A DNA stretch of 64,000 nt from Micromonospora saelicesensis (GCF_900091575.1 NZ_FMCR01000003.1:558001-622000), one strand, 5' to 3'. Counted from the stretch's first letter, positions 18,711 to 28,537 are shown. The notes: generated by a model from the sequence alone, not told the origin. Made by a program: numbers and translations.

Positions 18711-20816
18711 ATGCTTTCCATCGGTCGGGTTCCCCGGGGTGCGCCACGACGGCGTGGGTGGCTGTCGAGACTCGCCGTCGCCGCGATGGTGCTGGTGGTC
18801 GGTGGCGCGGCTGCTGCCGTCGCCTCGTCGCCCGCATCAGCGGCCACCGTCGACACCAGCGCCTGGTACGTGTTGGTGAACCGCAACAGTGGCAAGGCCG
18901 TGGACGTGTACAACCTGGCCACGAACGACGGTGCGCGGATCACCCAGTGGACGCGTAACAACGGCAACCAGCAGCAGTGGCAGTTCGTGGACTCCGGAGG
19001 CGGCTACTACCGACTCAAGTCGAGGTTGTCGGGCAAGGTGCTGGACGTCTCCGGCCGCTCGACCGCCAACGGCGCCAGCGTCGTGCAGTGGACCGACAAC
19101 AACGGCACCAACCAGCAGTTCCGGCTGGCAGACTCGGACGGCGGGTACGTCCGGTTGATCAACCGCAACAGCAACAAGGCGATGGAGGTGCAGGGCGCCT
19201 CGACCGCCGACGGTGGCAACATCGTGCAGTACGACGACTGGAACGGCACCAACCAGCAGTGGCAGCTCGTCCGCGTCGACGGCGGGACCGACCCCACGAC
19301 GCCACCCCCGTCGAACGGCACCTACTCGAACCCGGTGGTCTGGCAGGACTTCGCCGACGTCGACATCATCCGGGTGGACAACGCCTACTACATGTCGGCG
19401 TCCACCATGCACTACTCGCCTGGCGCGCCGGTCCTGCGCTCGTACGACCTGGTGAACTGGGAGTTCGCCGGTCACTCCGTGCCTCGACTCGACTTCGGCT
19501 CGAAGTACGACATGAGCGGTGGCAACGCCTACGTCGACGGCATCTGGGCGTCGACGCTGAACTACCGGCCGAGCAACCGGACGTACTACTGGGCCGGGTG
19601 CATCGACTTCGCGCAGACCCACATCTACACGGCGTCCGCCGTCGACGGCACCTGGAGCAGGCACACCACCATCCCCAACTGCTACTACGACGCGGGGATG
19701 CTGATCGACGACAACGACACCATGTACGTGGCGTACGGCAACGGCACCATCAGCGTGGCGCAGCTGTCCGCGGACGGGAAGTCCCAGGTCCGCGCCCAGC
19801 AGGTGTACCAGACGCCGTCGAGCATCGGGACGCTGGAGGGCGCCCGCTTCTACAAGCGCAACGGCGCCTACTACATCTGGCTCACCCGCCCCGCCAACGG
19901 CCAGTACGTGCTGAAGTCGACGAACGGCCCGTTCGGCCCGTACGAGCAGCGTCAGGTGCTGCTCAACCTGCCCGGCCCGATCTCCGGTGGCGGTGTGCCG
20001 CACCAGGGTGGGCTGGTGCAGACCCAGAACGGCGACTGGTACTACATGTCCTTCGTCGACGCGTACCCCGGTGGCCGGATGCCGGCCATGGCCCCGATCA
20101 CCTGGACCGGCGACGGCTGGCCCGTGCTGCAGACGGTCAACGGCACGTGGGGCAGCTCGTACCCGAAGCCGAACCTGCCCGCGCCGCCCCGGGCCGTCAA
20201 GCCGCTCACCGGCACCGACACGTTCGCCGGCACCACGCTCGGCCCGCAGTGGGAGTGGAACCACAACCCGGACAACAGCAAGTGGTCGGTCAACAACGGG
20301 CTGAACCTGCAGACCGCCACCGTCACCAGCGACCTGTACAAGGCGCGCAACACGTTGACCCACCGCATCCAGGGCCCCACCTCGACCGCGACGATCGAGT
20401 TGGACTACTCCACCATGCGCGACGGTGATCGCACCGGCCTGGCGGTGCTCCGCAACTCGTCGGCCTGGATCGGAGTCCGACGGGACAACGGCTCCACCCG
20501 ACTGGTCATGCAGAACGGTCTGACGATGGACGGCAGCTGGAACACCACCAGCACCGGCAGCGAGGTGGCGAGCACCGCTGTCTCCGGTGGCCGGATCTGG
20601 TTGCGCGCCAACGCCGACATCAGACCCGGCTCCGGCCGACAGGCCCGTTTCTCGTACAGCACCGACGGGGTGAACTTCACCTCGTTCGGCAACGCCCTGA
20701 CACTGGCGAACAACTGGCAGTTCTTCATGGGCTACCGATTCGCCATCTTCAACCACGCGACGCAGTCGCTCGGTGGCGCGGTCACCGTGCGGCGGTTCGA
20801 CCTGACCACCCCGTGA
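18711..20816 (+). CDS. Secreted GH43 glycosidase with N-terminal CBM13
   Basis: A secreted enzyme of 701 residues that probably releases arabinose or xylose from arabinan/arabinoxylan. A signal peptide (about residues 1-45) is followed by a ricin-type CBM13 trefoil (about 48-187, with QxW repeats such as NQQQW and NQQWQL). After a short Pro/Thr linker comes the GH43 five-blade propeller. Likely catalytic residues are D216 (FADVD, general base), D327 (YYDAGMLIDDN) and E376 (TLEGARFYK, acid). A beta-sandwich tail (about 515-701) resembles the GH43 C-terminal domain. GGAGG precedes the ATG. LacI-type operators upstream tie it to arabinose use. Arabinofuranosidase versus xylosidase is not decided. 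Confidence 0.88.
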   Translation: MLSIGRVPRGAPRRRGWLSRLAVAAMVLVVGGAAAAVASSPASAATVDTSAWYVLVNRNSGKAVDVYNLATNDGARITQWTRNNGNQQQWQFVDSGGGYYRLKSRLSGKVLDVSGRSTANGASVVQWTDNNGTNQQFRLADSDGGYVRLINRNSNKAMEVQGASTADGGNIVQYDDWNGTNQQWQLVRVDGGTDPTTPPPSNGTYSNPVVWQDFADVDIIRVDNAYYMSASTMHYSPGAPVLRSYDLVNWEFAGHSVPRLDFGSKYDMSGGNAYVDGIWASTLNYRPSNRTYYWAGCIDFAQTHIYTASAVDGTWSRHTTIPNCYYDAGMLIDDNDTMYVAYGNGTISVAQLSADGKSQVRAQQVYQTPSSIGTLEGARFYKRNGAYYIWLTRPANGQYVLKSTNGPFGPYEQRQVLLNLPGPISGGGVPHQGGLVQTQNGDWYYMSFVDAYPGGRMPAMAPITWTGDGWPVLQTVNGTWGSSYPKPNLPAPPRAVKPLTGTDTFAGTTLGPQWEWNHNPDNSKWSVNNGLNLQTATVTSDLYKARNTLTHRIQGPTSTATIELDYSTMRDGDRTGLAVLRNSSAWIGVRRDNGSTRLVMQNGLTMDGSWNTTSTGSEVASTAVSGGRIWLRANADIRPGSGRQARFSYSTDGVNFTSFGNALTLANNWQFFMGYRFAIFNHATQSLGGAVTVRRFDLTTP

Positions 20817-20817
20817 C

Positions 20818-20846
20818 GCCGGTCACACGACGATCGCTCTGACCGG
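20818..20846 (+). terminator. Weak hairpin after GH43 gene
   Basis: CCGGTCA (20819-20825) pairs with TGACCGG (20840-20846), 3 bp after the stop. The remaining gap up to 21207 holds no recognisable gene or LacI-type operator. Confidence 0.4.
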
Positions 20847-21207
20847 TGGCGCTGGCGACGCAGCCCTGGCGGCATGTGAAGTCCGCGCCACCGCGTCAGG
20901 TCCTCGCCGGCCTGTTCCACGCTCTGTCCAGGAGCGAGGGCAGGCCGGCGTACCACATCAGGACCGTGACCCGTACCGGTTGGTTGGTGACTCCGGACGG
21001 GCACGGCGTCGTACGGCATCGGCGCGTGGAGCGGTCCCCGCACAGCCGTGCCGTGTTCGGGGCCGTTGCTGGCGTAGACTGTCGGCGATCCAGCGCTGGT
21101 CACCTGGGATTCAGCACCGGCGTGGTGACTGAGCGAGGGGGATCGGGCCGGTCCGCTCCAGTCGACGTCGACGGGCCGCGGGCCGGAGATGTAGCGGGGG
21201 GAGTGAA

Positions 21208-22215
21208 ATGGCCGTCCACGGTCCCGCGATGACGGACGTTGCTCGTCTCGCCGGTGTCTCCCATCAGACGGTGTCGCGGGTGCTCAACGGGCACCCCAAC
21301 GTCCGTGAGCAGACCCGGCTTCGGGTACGCGCGGCGATCGCCGAACTCGGCTACCGCCCCAACGGCGCGGCACGCGCTCTGGTGACCGGTCGATCACAGG
21401 TCATCGGTGTGGTCGCGCAGAACACGACGCTCTACGGTCCGGCATCGCTGCTGGCCGCCCTGGAGCAGACCGCCGCGGAAGAGGGCTTCGCGGTCAGCGT
21501 CGGCAGCGTGCGAAACCTGGACCACCGCTCCATCTCGGCGGCCGTCGAGCGGCACCTGTCGCACCGGGTCGCCGGCATCGTGGTCATCGCCCCGGTCGAG
21601 TCGGCCGGCGAGGCGCTGGAGCGCCTGCCCAAGGATGTCCCGCTGGTCACGGTCGACGGTGACCCGAGCCGGCCGGTGCCGCTGGTGACTGTCGACCAGG
21701 TGGCGGGCGCCCGGGCGGCGACGCAACATCTGCTCGACGCTGGGCACCGCACCGTGTGGCACGTCTCCGGGCCGACCGACTGGTTCGACAGCGTGGGTCG
21801 GATCGACGGCTGGCGGCAGGCGTTGCTGGCCGCGGGGCTCGATCCGCCGCCGCCGATGCCGGGGGACTGGTCCGCGGCGTCGGGTTACCGGTGCGGGCAG
21901 ATGTTGGCGCGGATGCCGGAGGTCACCGCCGTCTTCACCGCCAACGACCATCTCGCGCTGGGCGTGCTGCGGGCGCTGCACGAGTTCGGTCGACGGGTGC
22001 CGCACGAGATCAGCGTGGTCGGCTTCGACGACGTGCCGGAGGCGGCGTACTTCATTCCGCCGCTGACCACCGTCCGACCGGACTTCGACGCGGTGGCGCG
22101 AGCGAGCCTGCAGATGCTGCTGTCCCAGATCGAATCGGGCACCGGCGGGGCGCTGCGGCAGACCATCGCCCCCGCTCTGGTGGCCCGCGAGAGCGTCGCC
22201 CCACCTCGTCGCTGA
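21208..22215 (+). CDS. LacI-family transcriptional regulator
   Basis: A repressor of 335 residues. The helix-turn-helix plus hinge helix is at about residues 8-60 (TDVARLAGVSHQTVSRVLNG, with GYRPNGAARAL). The rest is a periplasmic-binding-protein-like sugar sensor domain (VIGVVAQNTTLYGP, VFTANDHLALGVL, VVGFDDVPEAAYFIPPLTTV). GGGGGGA precedes the ATG. It lies between the GH43 and GH27 genes and is the only LacI-type gene in the window. It is therefore the obvious binder of the seven TGTKANCGNTMACA sites around it, with a pentose as likely inducer (inference). No such site lies in its own upstream region. Confidence 0.92.
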   Translation: MAVHGPAMTDVARLAGVSHQTVSRVLNGHPNVREQTRLRVRAAIAELGYRPNGAARALVTGRSQVIGVVAQNTTLYGPASLLAALEQTAAEEGFAVSVGSVRNLDHRSISAAVERHLSHRVAGIVVIAPVESAGEALERLPKDVPLVTVDGDPSRPVPLVTVDQVAGARAATQHLLDAGHRTVWHVSGPTDWFDSVGRIDGWRQALLAAGLDPPPPMPGDWSAASGYRCGQMLARMPEVTAVFTANDHLALGVLRALHEFGRRVPHEISVVGFDDVPEAAYFIPPLTTVRPDFDAVARASLQMLLSQIESGTGGALRQTIAPALVARESVAPPRR

Positions 22216-22240
22216 CGGTCGGACCAACCACCGGAGGTCG

Positions 22241-22259
22241 CCCCCGCGTAGTGCGGGGG
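22241..22259 (+). terminator. Hairpin after lacI-type gene
   Basis: CCCCCGC (22241-22247) pairs with GCGGGGG (22253-22259) around GTAGT. Confidence 0.6.
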
Positions 22260-22410
22260 AGCGGCCCCGCCGCTGCCCCCCGCCCAGCCGTGGGCGCGCG
22301 GGTTCGCGCCGGCGTGCGCCAATTTTCGGCTCCTTCGCTCGATAAGACGCGACTCGATGGGTTGCTGAGCGCGACCAATCGATGTCGAGCGATACGGCGC
22401 GGTGAAGGTA

Positions 22411-22465
22411 TTGAACCTCGTGAAATGTCGCCGTAACATGATGGGCGTCTCTGTTAACGCTAACA
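22411..22465 (+). promoter_or_regulatory. GH27 promoter and operator
   Basis: TTGAAC (22411-22416) and TAACAT (22434-22439) are 17 bp apart. The operator TGTTAACGCTAACA (22452-22465) follows just past the predicted transcript start. The rest of the 325-bp gap holds the terminator hairpin of the regulator gene and nothing else I recognise. Confidence 0.65.
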
Positions 22466-22540
22466 AAAATTGGTGTCCAACTATCGGCGTGCCGACCAGA
22501 GATCGTAATCACGGGCGGGCGTCACCGACAAGGAGGCTCG

Positions 22541-24196
22541 ATGAACCGCAATACCCGAGGTCGTCGCTGGGGGAGCGCACTGGCGGCCGGAATTCTGCTC
22601 GCCGGTGCCCTGGTCGGCCTTCGCGCCCCGACGGCGCAGGCACTGGACAACGGCGTGGCGCGCACTCCCCCCATGGGTTGGAATTCGTGGAACTCGTTCG
22701 GCTGCAACATCAACGAGGCGCTGATCCGGCAGACGGCGGATGCGATCGTCAGCAGCGGCATGCGGGACCTGGGCTACAACTACGTCGTCGTCGACGACTG
22801 CTGGTTCAACCCCAACCGGGACAGCTCCGGCAACATCCAGGGCGACCCCGGCCGGTTCCCCAGCGGGATGAAGGCGCTCGGCGACTACCTGCATGCCCGG
22901 AACCTGAAGTTCGGCCTCTACCAGGTGCCGGTCGACAAGACCTGCGCCCAGTACTTCGGCGCCTACCCCGGCGCGACCGGCAGCCGTGGCCACGAGGTGC
23001 AGGACGCGCGCCAGTTCGCCGCCTGGGGTGTCGACTTCCTCAAGTACGACTGGTGCTCGCCGGAGGGCAGCATCAACGACCAGGTGACCACCTTCGCCAA
23101 GATGCGTGACGCACTGGCCGCCACCGGTCGACCGATCGTCTACAGCATCAACTCCAACAGCATCCACGCCAAGACCGGCCCGCAGCGCAACTGGGGCGAC
23201 GTGGCGAACATGTGGCGAACCACCGAGGACATCACCAACGCGTGGGACACCGGCCAGAGCAACGGCTACCCGATGGGCATCCAGAACATCATCAACGTGA
23301 CCGTTCCGCTGGCGTCCTACGCGAGGCCGGGTGGGTTCAACGACCCCGACATGATGGAGGTCGGCCGCGGCGGCATGAACGACACGGAGATGCGCAGCCA
23401 CTTCGCCATGTGGGCGATCATGGCGTCTCCGCTGATCGCCGGCAACGACGTACGGAACATGAACGCCGCGACGCAGACGATCCTCAAGAACGCGAACCTG
23501 ATCGCGATCAACCAGGACTCGCTCGGGTTGCAGGGGACGCAGGTGTCGTTCGACGGCACGCGTCGGGTGCTGGCCAAGCGGCTCGCCAACGGAGACGTCG
23601 CCGTCGCCCTCTTCAACCAGGGCGGCTCGACCACGACGATCTCGACCACGGCTGCGGCCATCGGCAAGTCCGGCTCGTCGTTCACGCTGGTGGACGCGTG
23701 GACCGGTGGCACCAGTTCCAGCAGCGGGACCATCAGTGCCAGCGTTCCCGCGCACGGCACGGTGGTGTACCGGGTCAGCGGTGGCGGGACGACTCCTCCG
23801 ACGACGCCGCCGCCGACCACGTCGAGCGCGTACGCCAGCGCCGCCTCCGGCCGCTGCCTCGACGTGCCGAACAGCAACACGACCAACGGCACGCAGCCGG
23901 TCATCTGGGACTGCAACGGCGCCGCCAACCAGCGCTGGACCAGCAGCGGTCAGACCCTGCAGGCTCTCGGCAAGTGCCTGGACGCGCCGCTGAACGCCAC
24001 GGCCGGCGCCAAGGTGCAGCTCTGGGACTGCAACGGTGGCACCAACCAGCAATGGACGGTCAACGCCAACGGCACGATCAGCAACACGCAGTCGGGGCTC
24101 TGCCTGGACGTGAACGCCAACGCCACGGCCAACGGCACCACGGTGATCCTCTGGACCTGCACCGCGGCGGCGAACCAGCGGTGGTCGCAGCGGTAG
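22541..24196 (+). CDS. Secreted GH27 alpha-galactosidase-like enzyme with CBM13
   Basis: A secreted glycosidase of 551 residues. The signal peptide (about 1-35) precedes the GH27 barrel starting at TPPMGWNSWNSFGCNI. The nucleophile is probably D170 (FLKYDWC) and the acid/base D270 (GGFNDPDMMEVG). The substrate motif VVDDCW has D85/D86, the pair that binds the galactose O6/O4 side in alpha-galactosidases. A C-terminal CBM13 trefoil (about 430-551) has three QxW-type repeats. The family also contains beta-L-arabinopyranosidases with the same GH27-CBM13 layout, and this gene sits in an arabinose regulon. The intact DD pair still favours alpha-galactosidase. AAGGAGG precedes the ATG. Confidence 0.88.
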   Translation: MNRNTRGRRWGSALAAGILLAGALVGLRAPTAQALDNGVARTPPMGWNSWNSFGCNINEALIRQTADAIVSSGMRDLGYNYVVVDDCWFNPNRDSSGNIQGDPGRFPSGMKALGDYLHARNLKFGLYQVPVDKTCAQYFGAYPGATGSRGHEVQDARQFAAWGVDFLKYDWCSPEGSINDQVTTFAKMRDALAATGRPIVYSINSNSIHAKTGPQRNWGDVANMWRTTEDITNAWDTGQSNGYPMGIQNIINVTVPLASYARPGGFNDPDMMEVGRGGMNDTEMRSHFAMWAIMASPLIAGNDVRNMNAATQTILKNANLIAINQDSLGLQGTQVSFDGTRRVLAKRLANGDVAVALFNQGGSTTTISTTAAAIGKSGSSFTLVDAWTGGTSSSSGTISASVPAHGTVVYRVSGGGTTPPTTPPPTTSSAYASAASGRCLDVPNSNTTNGTQPVIWDCNGAANQRWTSSGQTLQALGKCLDAPLNATAGAKVQLWDCNGGTNQQWTVNANGTISNTQSGLCLDVNANATANGTTVILWTCTAAANQRWSQR

Positions 24197-24257
24197 CTGA
24201 TCGGGACCCCCGACCGCCGAGGTCGCGGCGGCCCACCTGATCCGACGGTAGTGCTGG

Positions 24258-24289
24258 TGCCCGCGGACGACAGACGTCGTCCGCGGGCA
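24258..24289 (+). terminator. Strong hairpin after GH27 gene
   Basis: TGCCCGCGGACGAC (24258-24271) pairs perfectly with GTCGTCCGCGGGCA (24276-24289) around AGAC. Confidence 0.8.
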
Positions 24290-24420
24290 TCGGTCTGTAG
24301 AGTGCTGCGGACGACCACGCTGAGTCGCCGCGTCCTGCCCTTCCGGCGGATCGGCGACATGGCTACGCTCGCCTGGATGCTCCGTTACGAGACCGTGACA
24401 CCGGTATTTCGGATCTGGTG

Positions 24421-24449
24421 TTGACGCAATCTATGTGAGCGCTAACACT
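24421..24449 (+). promoter_or_regulatory. Promoter and operator of the chvE-type importer
   Basis: TTGACG (24421-24426) is followed after 16 bp by TAACAC (24443-24448). The operator TGTGAGCGCTAACA (24434-24447) covers the spacer and -10 region. The layout is nearly identical to the araB promoter. Apart from this and the upstream hairpin, the 312-bp gap before the gene shows nothing else. Confidence 0.7.
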
Positions 24450-24508
24450 ACCCGAAAGATGACAGTTGGCCCCGGCAGTCGGCGGGGGAGTCCAGAGAGG
24501 AGAAGCCC

Positions 24509-25651
24509 GTGGGCAGGAAATTCCTGGTTGCTCTCGGCGGCGCCGCACTGGCGCTGAGTTTGGCGGCGTGCAGCGGCGGGGGTGCGGGCAGCGGTGAGAA
24601 GTCCGGCGACGAGAAGCCGAGCGATCTGACCATCGGTGTGTCGATGCCGACCCAGACCTCGGAGCGGTGGATCGCCGACGGCAACGCGGTGAAGTCGAAG
24701 CTGGAGGCCAAGGGCTACAAGGTCGACCTCCAGTACGCCGGCGACGACATCCCCACGCAGTCGCAGCAGGTCGACCAGATGATCACCCAGGGTGCCGATG
24801 TTCTGGTCCTCGCGGCGATCGACGGCACCGCGCTCAGCAGCCAGCTGCAGGCCGCCGCGGCCGCGAAGATCCCGGTCATCTCCTACGACCGGCTGATCCG
24901 TGGCAGCAAGGACGTCGACTTCTACGTCAGCTTCGACAACTACAAGGTTGGCGTCGCCCAGGGCACCGCGCTGCTCGTCGGTCTCGGCCTGCTGAACAAG
25001 GACGGCTCGAAGGGTACGGCCAAGGGGCCGCTGAACGTCGAGCTCTTCGCCGGGTCGCTGGATGACAACAACACCCAGTACTTCTTCGGCGGTGCGATGG
25101 ACACGCTGAAGCCGTTCATCGAGAACGGCACGCTGGTCGTCAAGTCCAAGCAGACCACCCCCGAGCAGGTAGCCATCCTGCGGTGGCAGCAGGAGACCGC
25201 GCAGAAGCGGATGGAGAACCTGCTCACCTCCAGCTACAACGACGGCTCGAAGGTCGACGGGGTGCTCTCTCCGTACGACGGCATCTCCCGCGGCATCATC
25301 ACCGCCCTGCAGAACGCCGGCTACGGCAAGGGCGCGAAGAAGCTCCCGGTGGTGACCGGCCAGGACGCGGAGATCGCCTCGATCAAGCTGATCAACGACG
25401 GCGTGCAGAGCTCCACGGTCTTCAAGGACACCCGGCTGCTGGCCGAGCAGGCCGTGAACGCGGCCGAGGCGTTCCTGCAGAAGAAGCAGCCGCAGGCCAA
25501 CGACACCCAGACGTACAACAACGGCGTCAAGGTCGTCCCGGCGTACCTGCTGCCGATCGCGACCGTCTACAAGGACGACATCAAGGCGACGCTGATCGAC
25601 TCCGGCTACTGGACGGCGGAAGAGGTCGCCGCCGGTCAGGCCAAGAAGTAA
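24509..25651 (+). CDS. ChvE/XylF-type sugar-binding lipoprotein
   Basis: A sugar receptor of 380 residues. The signal peptide ends in a lipobox (LAAC, Cys21). The domain has the ChvE-like features IGVSMPTQTSERWIADG, LQYAGDDIPTQSQQVDQMI and LVLAAIDGTALSSQL, and VLSPYDGISRGIITAL near the hinge. Relatives bind several monosaccharides including xylose, arabinose, glucose and galactose. AGAGAGGAGAAG precedes the GTG at 24509. It is the first gene of an importer operon (receptor, ATPase, permease) with a LacI-type operator, so it belongs to the same regulon as ara. Confidence 0.9.
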   Translation: MGRKFLVALGGAALALSLAACSGGGAGSGEKSGDEKPSDLTIGVSMPTQTSERWIADGNAVKSKLEAKGYKVDLQYAGDDIPTQSQQVDQMITQGADVLVLAAIDGTALSSQLQAAAAAKIPVISYDRLIRGSKDVDFYVSFDNYKVGVAQGTALLVGLGLLNKDGSKGTAKGPLNVELFAGSLDDNNTQYFFGGAMDTLKPFIENGTLVVKSKQTTPEQVAILRWQQETAQKRMENLLTSSYNDGSKVDGVLSPYDGISRGIITALQNAGYGKGAKKLPVVTGQDAEIASIKLINDGVQSSTVFKDTRLLAEQAVNAAEAFLQKKQPQANDTQTYNNGVKVVPAYLLPIATVYKDDIKATLIDSGYWTAEEVAAGQAKK

Positions 25652-25658
25652 GCCACTC

Positions 25659-25690
25659 GTCGGGCCCGGCGGTCACCCGCCGGGCCCGAC
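25659..25690 (+). promoter_or_regulatory. Intercistronic stem-loop after binding-protein gene
   Basis: GTCGGGCCCGGCGG (25659-25672) pairs perfectly with CCGCCGGGCCCGAC (25677-25690) around TCAC, between the receptor and the ATPase gene. The position matches the stem-loop at 13065-13092 in the other operon. Confidence 0.6.
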
Positions 25691-25734
25691 GCCTGGGCGC
25701 GTACCACGTCCAGACCTGACGGAGGACAGTGACA

Positions 25735-27273
25735 ATGGACGACACCATCCTCGAGATGCGTCGCATCACCAAGACCTTCCCCGGCGTGACCGCGCTGGAG
25801 GACGTCACCCTCGCAGTGCGCCGCGGCGAGATCCACGCCATCTGTGGTGAGAACGGCGCCGGCAAGTCCACCCTGATGAAGGTGCTGTCCGGCGTCTACC
25901 CGTCCGGCTCGTACGACGGTGAGATCCTCTTCGACGGCAAGCCGATGCAGTTCCGCGGCATCCGCGACAGCGAGGCCAACGGCATCGTCATCATCCACCA
26001 GGAGCTCGCCCTGGTGCCGTACCTGTCGATCGCGGAGAACATCTTCCTCGGCAACGAGCGTCGCGGCCGCAGCGGGCTCATCGACTGGAACTTCGCCAAC
26101 GCCGAAGCGGCGAAGCTGCTGGCGTCCGTCGGGCTGCACGAGAACCCGGTCACCCCGGTCATCCAGCTCGGCGTCGGCAAGCAGCAGCTCGTGGAGATCG
26201 CCAAGGCGCTCTCGAAGAAGGTGCGCCTGCTCATCCTGGACGAGCCGACCGCCGCCCTCAACGACATCGACTCGGCGCACCTGCTCGACCTGTTGCGGGC
26301 CCTCAAGGAGCAGGGCATCACCTGCATCATGATCTCGCACAAGCTCAACGAGATCACCGCCATCGCCGACTCGACCACCGTCATCCGCGACGGGCGCGCC
26401 GTGGAGACCCTCGACATGCGGTCCGACGAGGTGACCCAGCAGCGGATCATCCGGGGCATGGTCGGGCGCGACCTGGACAGCTTCTACCCCGACCGCGAGT
26501 CGTCCCCCGGTGAAGAGGTCCTGCGCATCGAGGACTGGACGGTGCGGCACCCGGTCCAGGACCGGATGGTCGTCGAGGGCGTCGGGCTGTCCGTACGCGC
26601 CGGCGAGGTCGTCGGCATCGCGGGCCTGATGGGGGCCGGGCGGACCGAGCTGGCCATGAGCGTGTTCGGTCGGTCCTACGGGCGCGACATCCGGGGCCGA
26701 CTCTTCGTCCACGGGCGGGAGGTGCAGGCGCGCACCGTCGCCGAGGCGATCGACAACGGCATCGCCTACGTCACCGAGGACCGCAAACGCTACGGCCTCA
26801 ACCTCATCGACGACGTGCGGCGCAACGTGTCCGCCGCCGCGTTGGACCGGCTGTCCCGCCTGGGCTGGGTGAACGGCAACGAGGAGATCAAGGTTGCCGA
26901 GGCCAGCCGCAAGGAGATGAACATCCGGACGCCGAGCGTCATGGCGGTGGTCGGCAAACTCTCCGGCGGCAACCAGCAGAAGGTCGTCCTGTCGAAGTGG
27001 CTGTTCACCGACCCGGACGTGCTGATCCTCGACGAGCCCACCCGCGGCATCGACGTCGGCGCCAAGTACGAGATCTACACGATCATCAACCGGCTGGTGG
27101 CCGCCGGTAAGGCGGTGATCGTCATCTCCTCCGAGCTGCCGGAGCTGCTCGGAATGTGCGACCGCATCTACACCCTCGCCGCCGGCCGGATAACCGGCGA
27201 GATGCCGGTGGCCGAGGCGACTCAGGAGAGCCTCATGGAGCTGATGACCAAGGACAAGGAGCTCGTCGGATGA
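25735..27273 (+). CDS. GguA/MmsA-type sugar ABC importer ATPase
   Basis: An ATPase of 512 residues with two nucleotide-binding domains. The first has GENGAGKST at 38-46 and [14 protein letters not shown]. The second has the degenerate Walker [16 protein letters not shown], the signature [16 protein letters not shown] and [18 protein letters not shown]. This is the GguA/MmsA type paired with ChvE-like receptors. GGAGG (25721-25725) is 9 bp from the ATG at 25735 and only 3 bp from an in-frame GTG at 25729, so the ATG is preferred. The stop overlaps the permease start (ATGA). Confidence 0.9.
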   Translation: MDDTILEMRRITKTFPGVTALEDVTLAVRRGEIHAICGENGAGKSTLMKVLSGVYPSGSYDGEILFDGKPMQFRGIRDSEANGIVIIHQELALVPYLSIAENIFLGNERRGRSGLIDWNFANAEAAKLLASVGLHENPVTPVIQLGVGKQQLVEIAKALSKKVRLLILDEPTAALNDIDSAHLLDLLRALKEQGITCIMISHKLNEITAIADSTTVIRDGRAVETLDMRSDEVTQQRIIRGMVGRDLDSFYPDRESSPGEEVLRIEDWTVRHPVQDRMVVEGVGLSVRAGEVVGIAGLMGAGRTELAMSVFGRSYGRDIRGRLFVHGREVQARTVAEAIDNGIAYVTEDRKRYGLNLIDDVRRNVSAAALDRLSRLGWVNGNEEIKVAEASRKEMNIRTPSVMAVVGKLSGGNQQKVVLSKWLFTDPDVLILDEPTRGIDVGAKYEIYTIINRLVAAGKAVIVISSELPELLGMCDRIYTLAAGRITGEMPVAEATQESLMELMTKDKELVG

Positions 27274-28520
27274 CCAGCATCAAGACCCCTTCGACGGAGC
27301 GCCCCACGCCCCCGGACAGCACGCCCGGCGCCGCCCTGCACAGCGGGACGAGCGACCTGCGGGCGCTGGTGTTGAACAACCTGCGGCAGAGCGGGATCTA
27401 CGTCGCCCTGGTCGTCATCGTCGCGCTCTTCGCGGTCCTGACCGACGGGGTGTTGCTGAGCCCCGGCAACATCACCAACATCGTCCTCCAGTACTCGTAC
27501 ATCCTGGTCCTCGCGATCGGGATGGTCATCCTGATCATCGGCGGGCACATCGACCTGTCGGTCGGATCGGTCGTCGCGCTCACCGGAGCGGTCTCCGCCG
27601 TCCTGGTGATCCAGCAGGGTCACCCCTGGTGGATCGGCGTCGTGGCCGCGCTGGTCGTCGGCGTCGCGGTCGGCGCGTGGCACGGGTTCTGGGTGGCGTA
27701 CGCCGGCATTCCGGCCTTCATCGTGACCCTGGCCGGCATGCTGCTGTTCCGGGGTCTGACCCTGCGGGTGCTCGACAACATCTCGCTGTCGCCGTTCCCG
27801 TCCGAGTACCAGCAGGTTGCGGCGGGCTTCCTCAACGGCCTGCTCGGTGGGCAGGGCTTCGACGCCTTCACGCTGTTGATCGGCGCCATCGCCGTGGCCG
27901 GCTACGCGGTCAGCGGCTTCCGCACCCGCGTGGCGCGGATCCGCTACCAGCAGCCCGTCGAGTCGTTCCCGCTGTTCGTCGCCCGGGTCGTGCTGGTCGG
28001 CGCGGTCCTCATGTACTTCGCCTGGCAGTTGGCGCACGCCCGAGGGCTGCCGATCGTGCTGATCATCCTGGCGGTCCTGGTGCTGGTCTACGGCCTGCTC
28101 ACCCGGCGTACCGTCTTCGGTCGCCAGGTCTACGCGATCGGCGGCAACCTGTCGGCGGCGGCGCTGTCCGGGGTGAAGGTCCGCACCGTCAACTTCTGGA
28201 TGTTCGTCAACATGGGCTTCCTGGCGGCGGTGGCCGGCGTCATCTACTCGTCGCGGTCGAACGGCGCCCAGCCCGCCGCCGGCAACATGTTCGAGCTGGA
28301 CGCGATCGCCGCGGCCTTCATCGGCGGCGCGGCGGTCACCGGTGGTGTGGGCACCGTGGTGGGCGCGATGGTCGGTGGTCTGATCATGGCGGTGATGAGC
28401 AACGGCATGCAGCTGATGGGCATCGACCAGTCGACCCAGTCGGTGGTGAAGGGTCTCGTCCTGCTCGTCGCGGTCGCCTTCGACGTCTACAACAAGCGTC
28501 GCGCCGGCACGGCCCGCTGA
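27270..28520 (+). CDS. GguB/MmsB-type sugar ABC permease
   Basis: A permease of 416 residues and about ten or more transmembrane helices, longer than the YtfT type because of an insert in the middle ([20 protein letters not shown]). Marker segments are [20 protein letters not shown] and [19 protein letters not shown]. It probably acts as a homodimer, since this operon has only one permease gene. A bidirectional hairpin follows. Confidence 0.9.
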   Translation: MTSIKTPSTERPTPPDSTPGAALHSGTSDLRALVLNNLRQSGIYVALVVIVALFAVLTDGVLLSPGNITNIVLQYSYILVLAIGMVILIIGGHIDLSVGSVVALTGAVSAVLVIQQGHPWWIGVVAALVVGVAVGAWHGFWVAYAGIPAFIVTLAGMLLFRGLTLRVLDNISLSPFPSEYQQVAAGFLNGLLGGQGFDAFTLLIGAIAVAGYAVSGFRTRVARIRYQQPVESFPLFVARVVLVGAVLMYFAWQLAHARGLPIVLIILAVLVLVYGLLTRRTVFGRQVYAIGGNLSAAALSGVKVRTVNFWMFVNMGFLAAVAGVIYSSRSNGAQPAAGNMFELDAIAAAFIGGAAVTGGVGTVVGAMVGGLIMAVMSNGMQLMGIDQSTQSVVKGLVLLVAVAFDVYNKRRAGTAR

Positions 28521-28537
28521 CGCTCGACCGGTACGCA

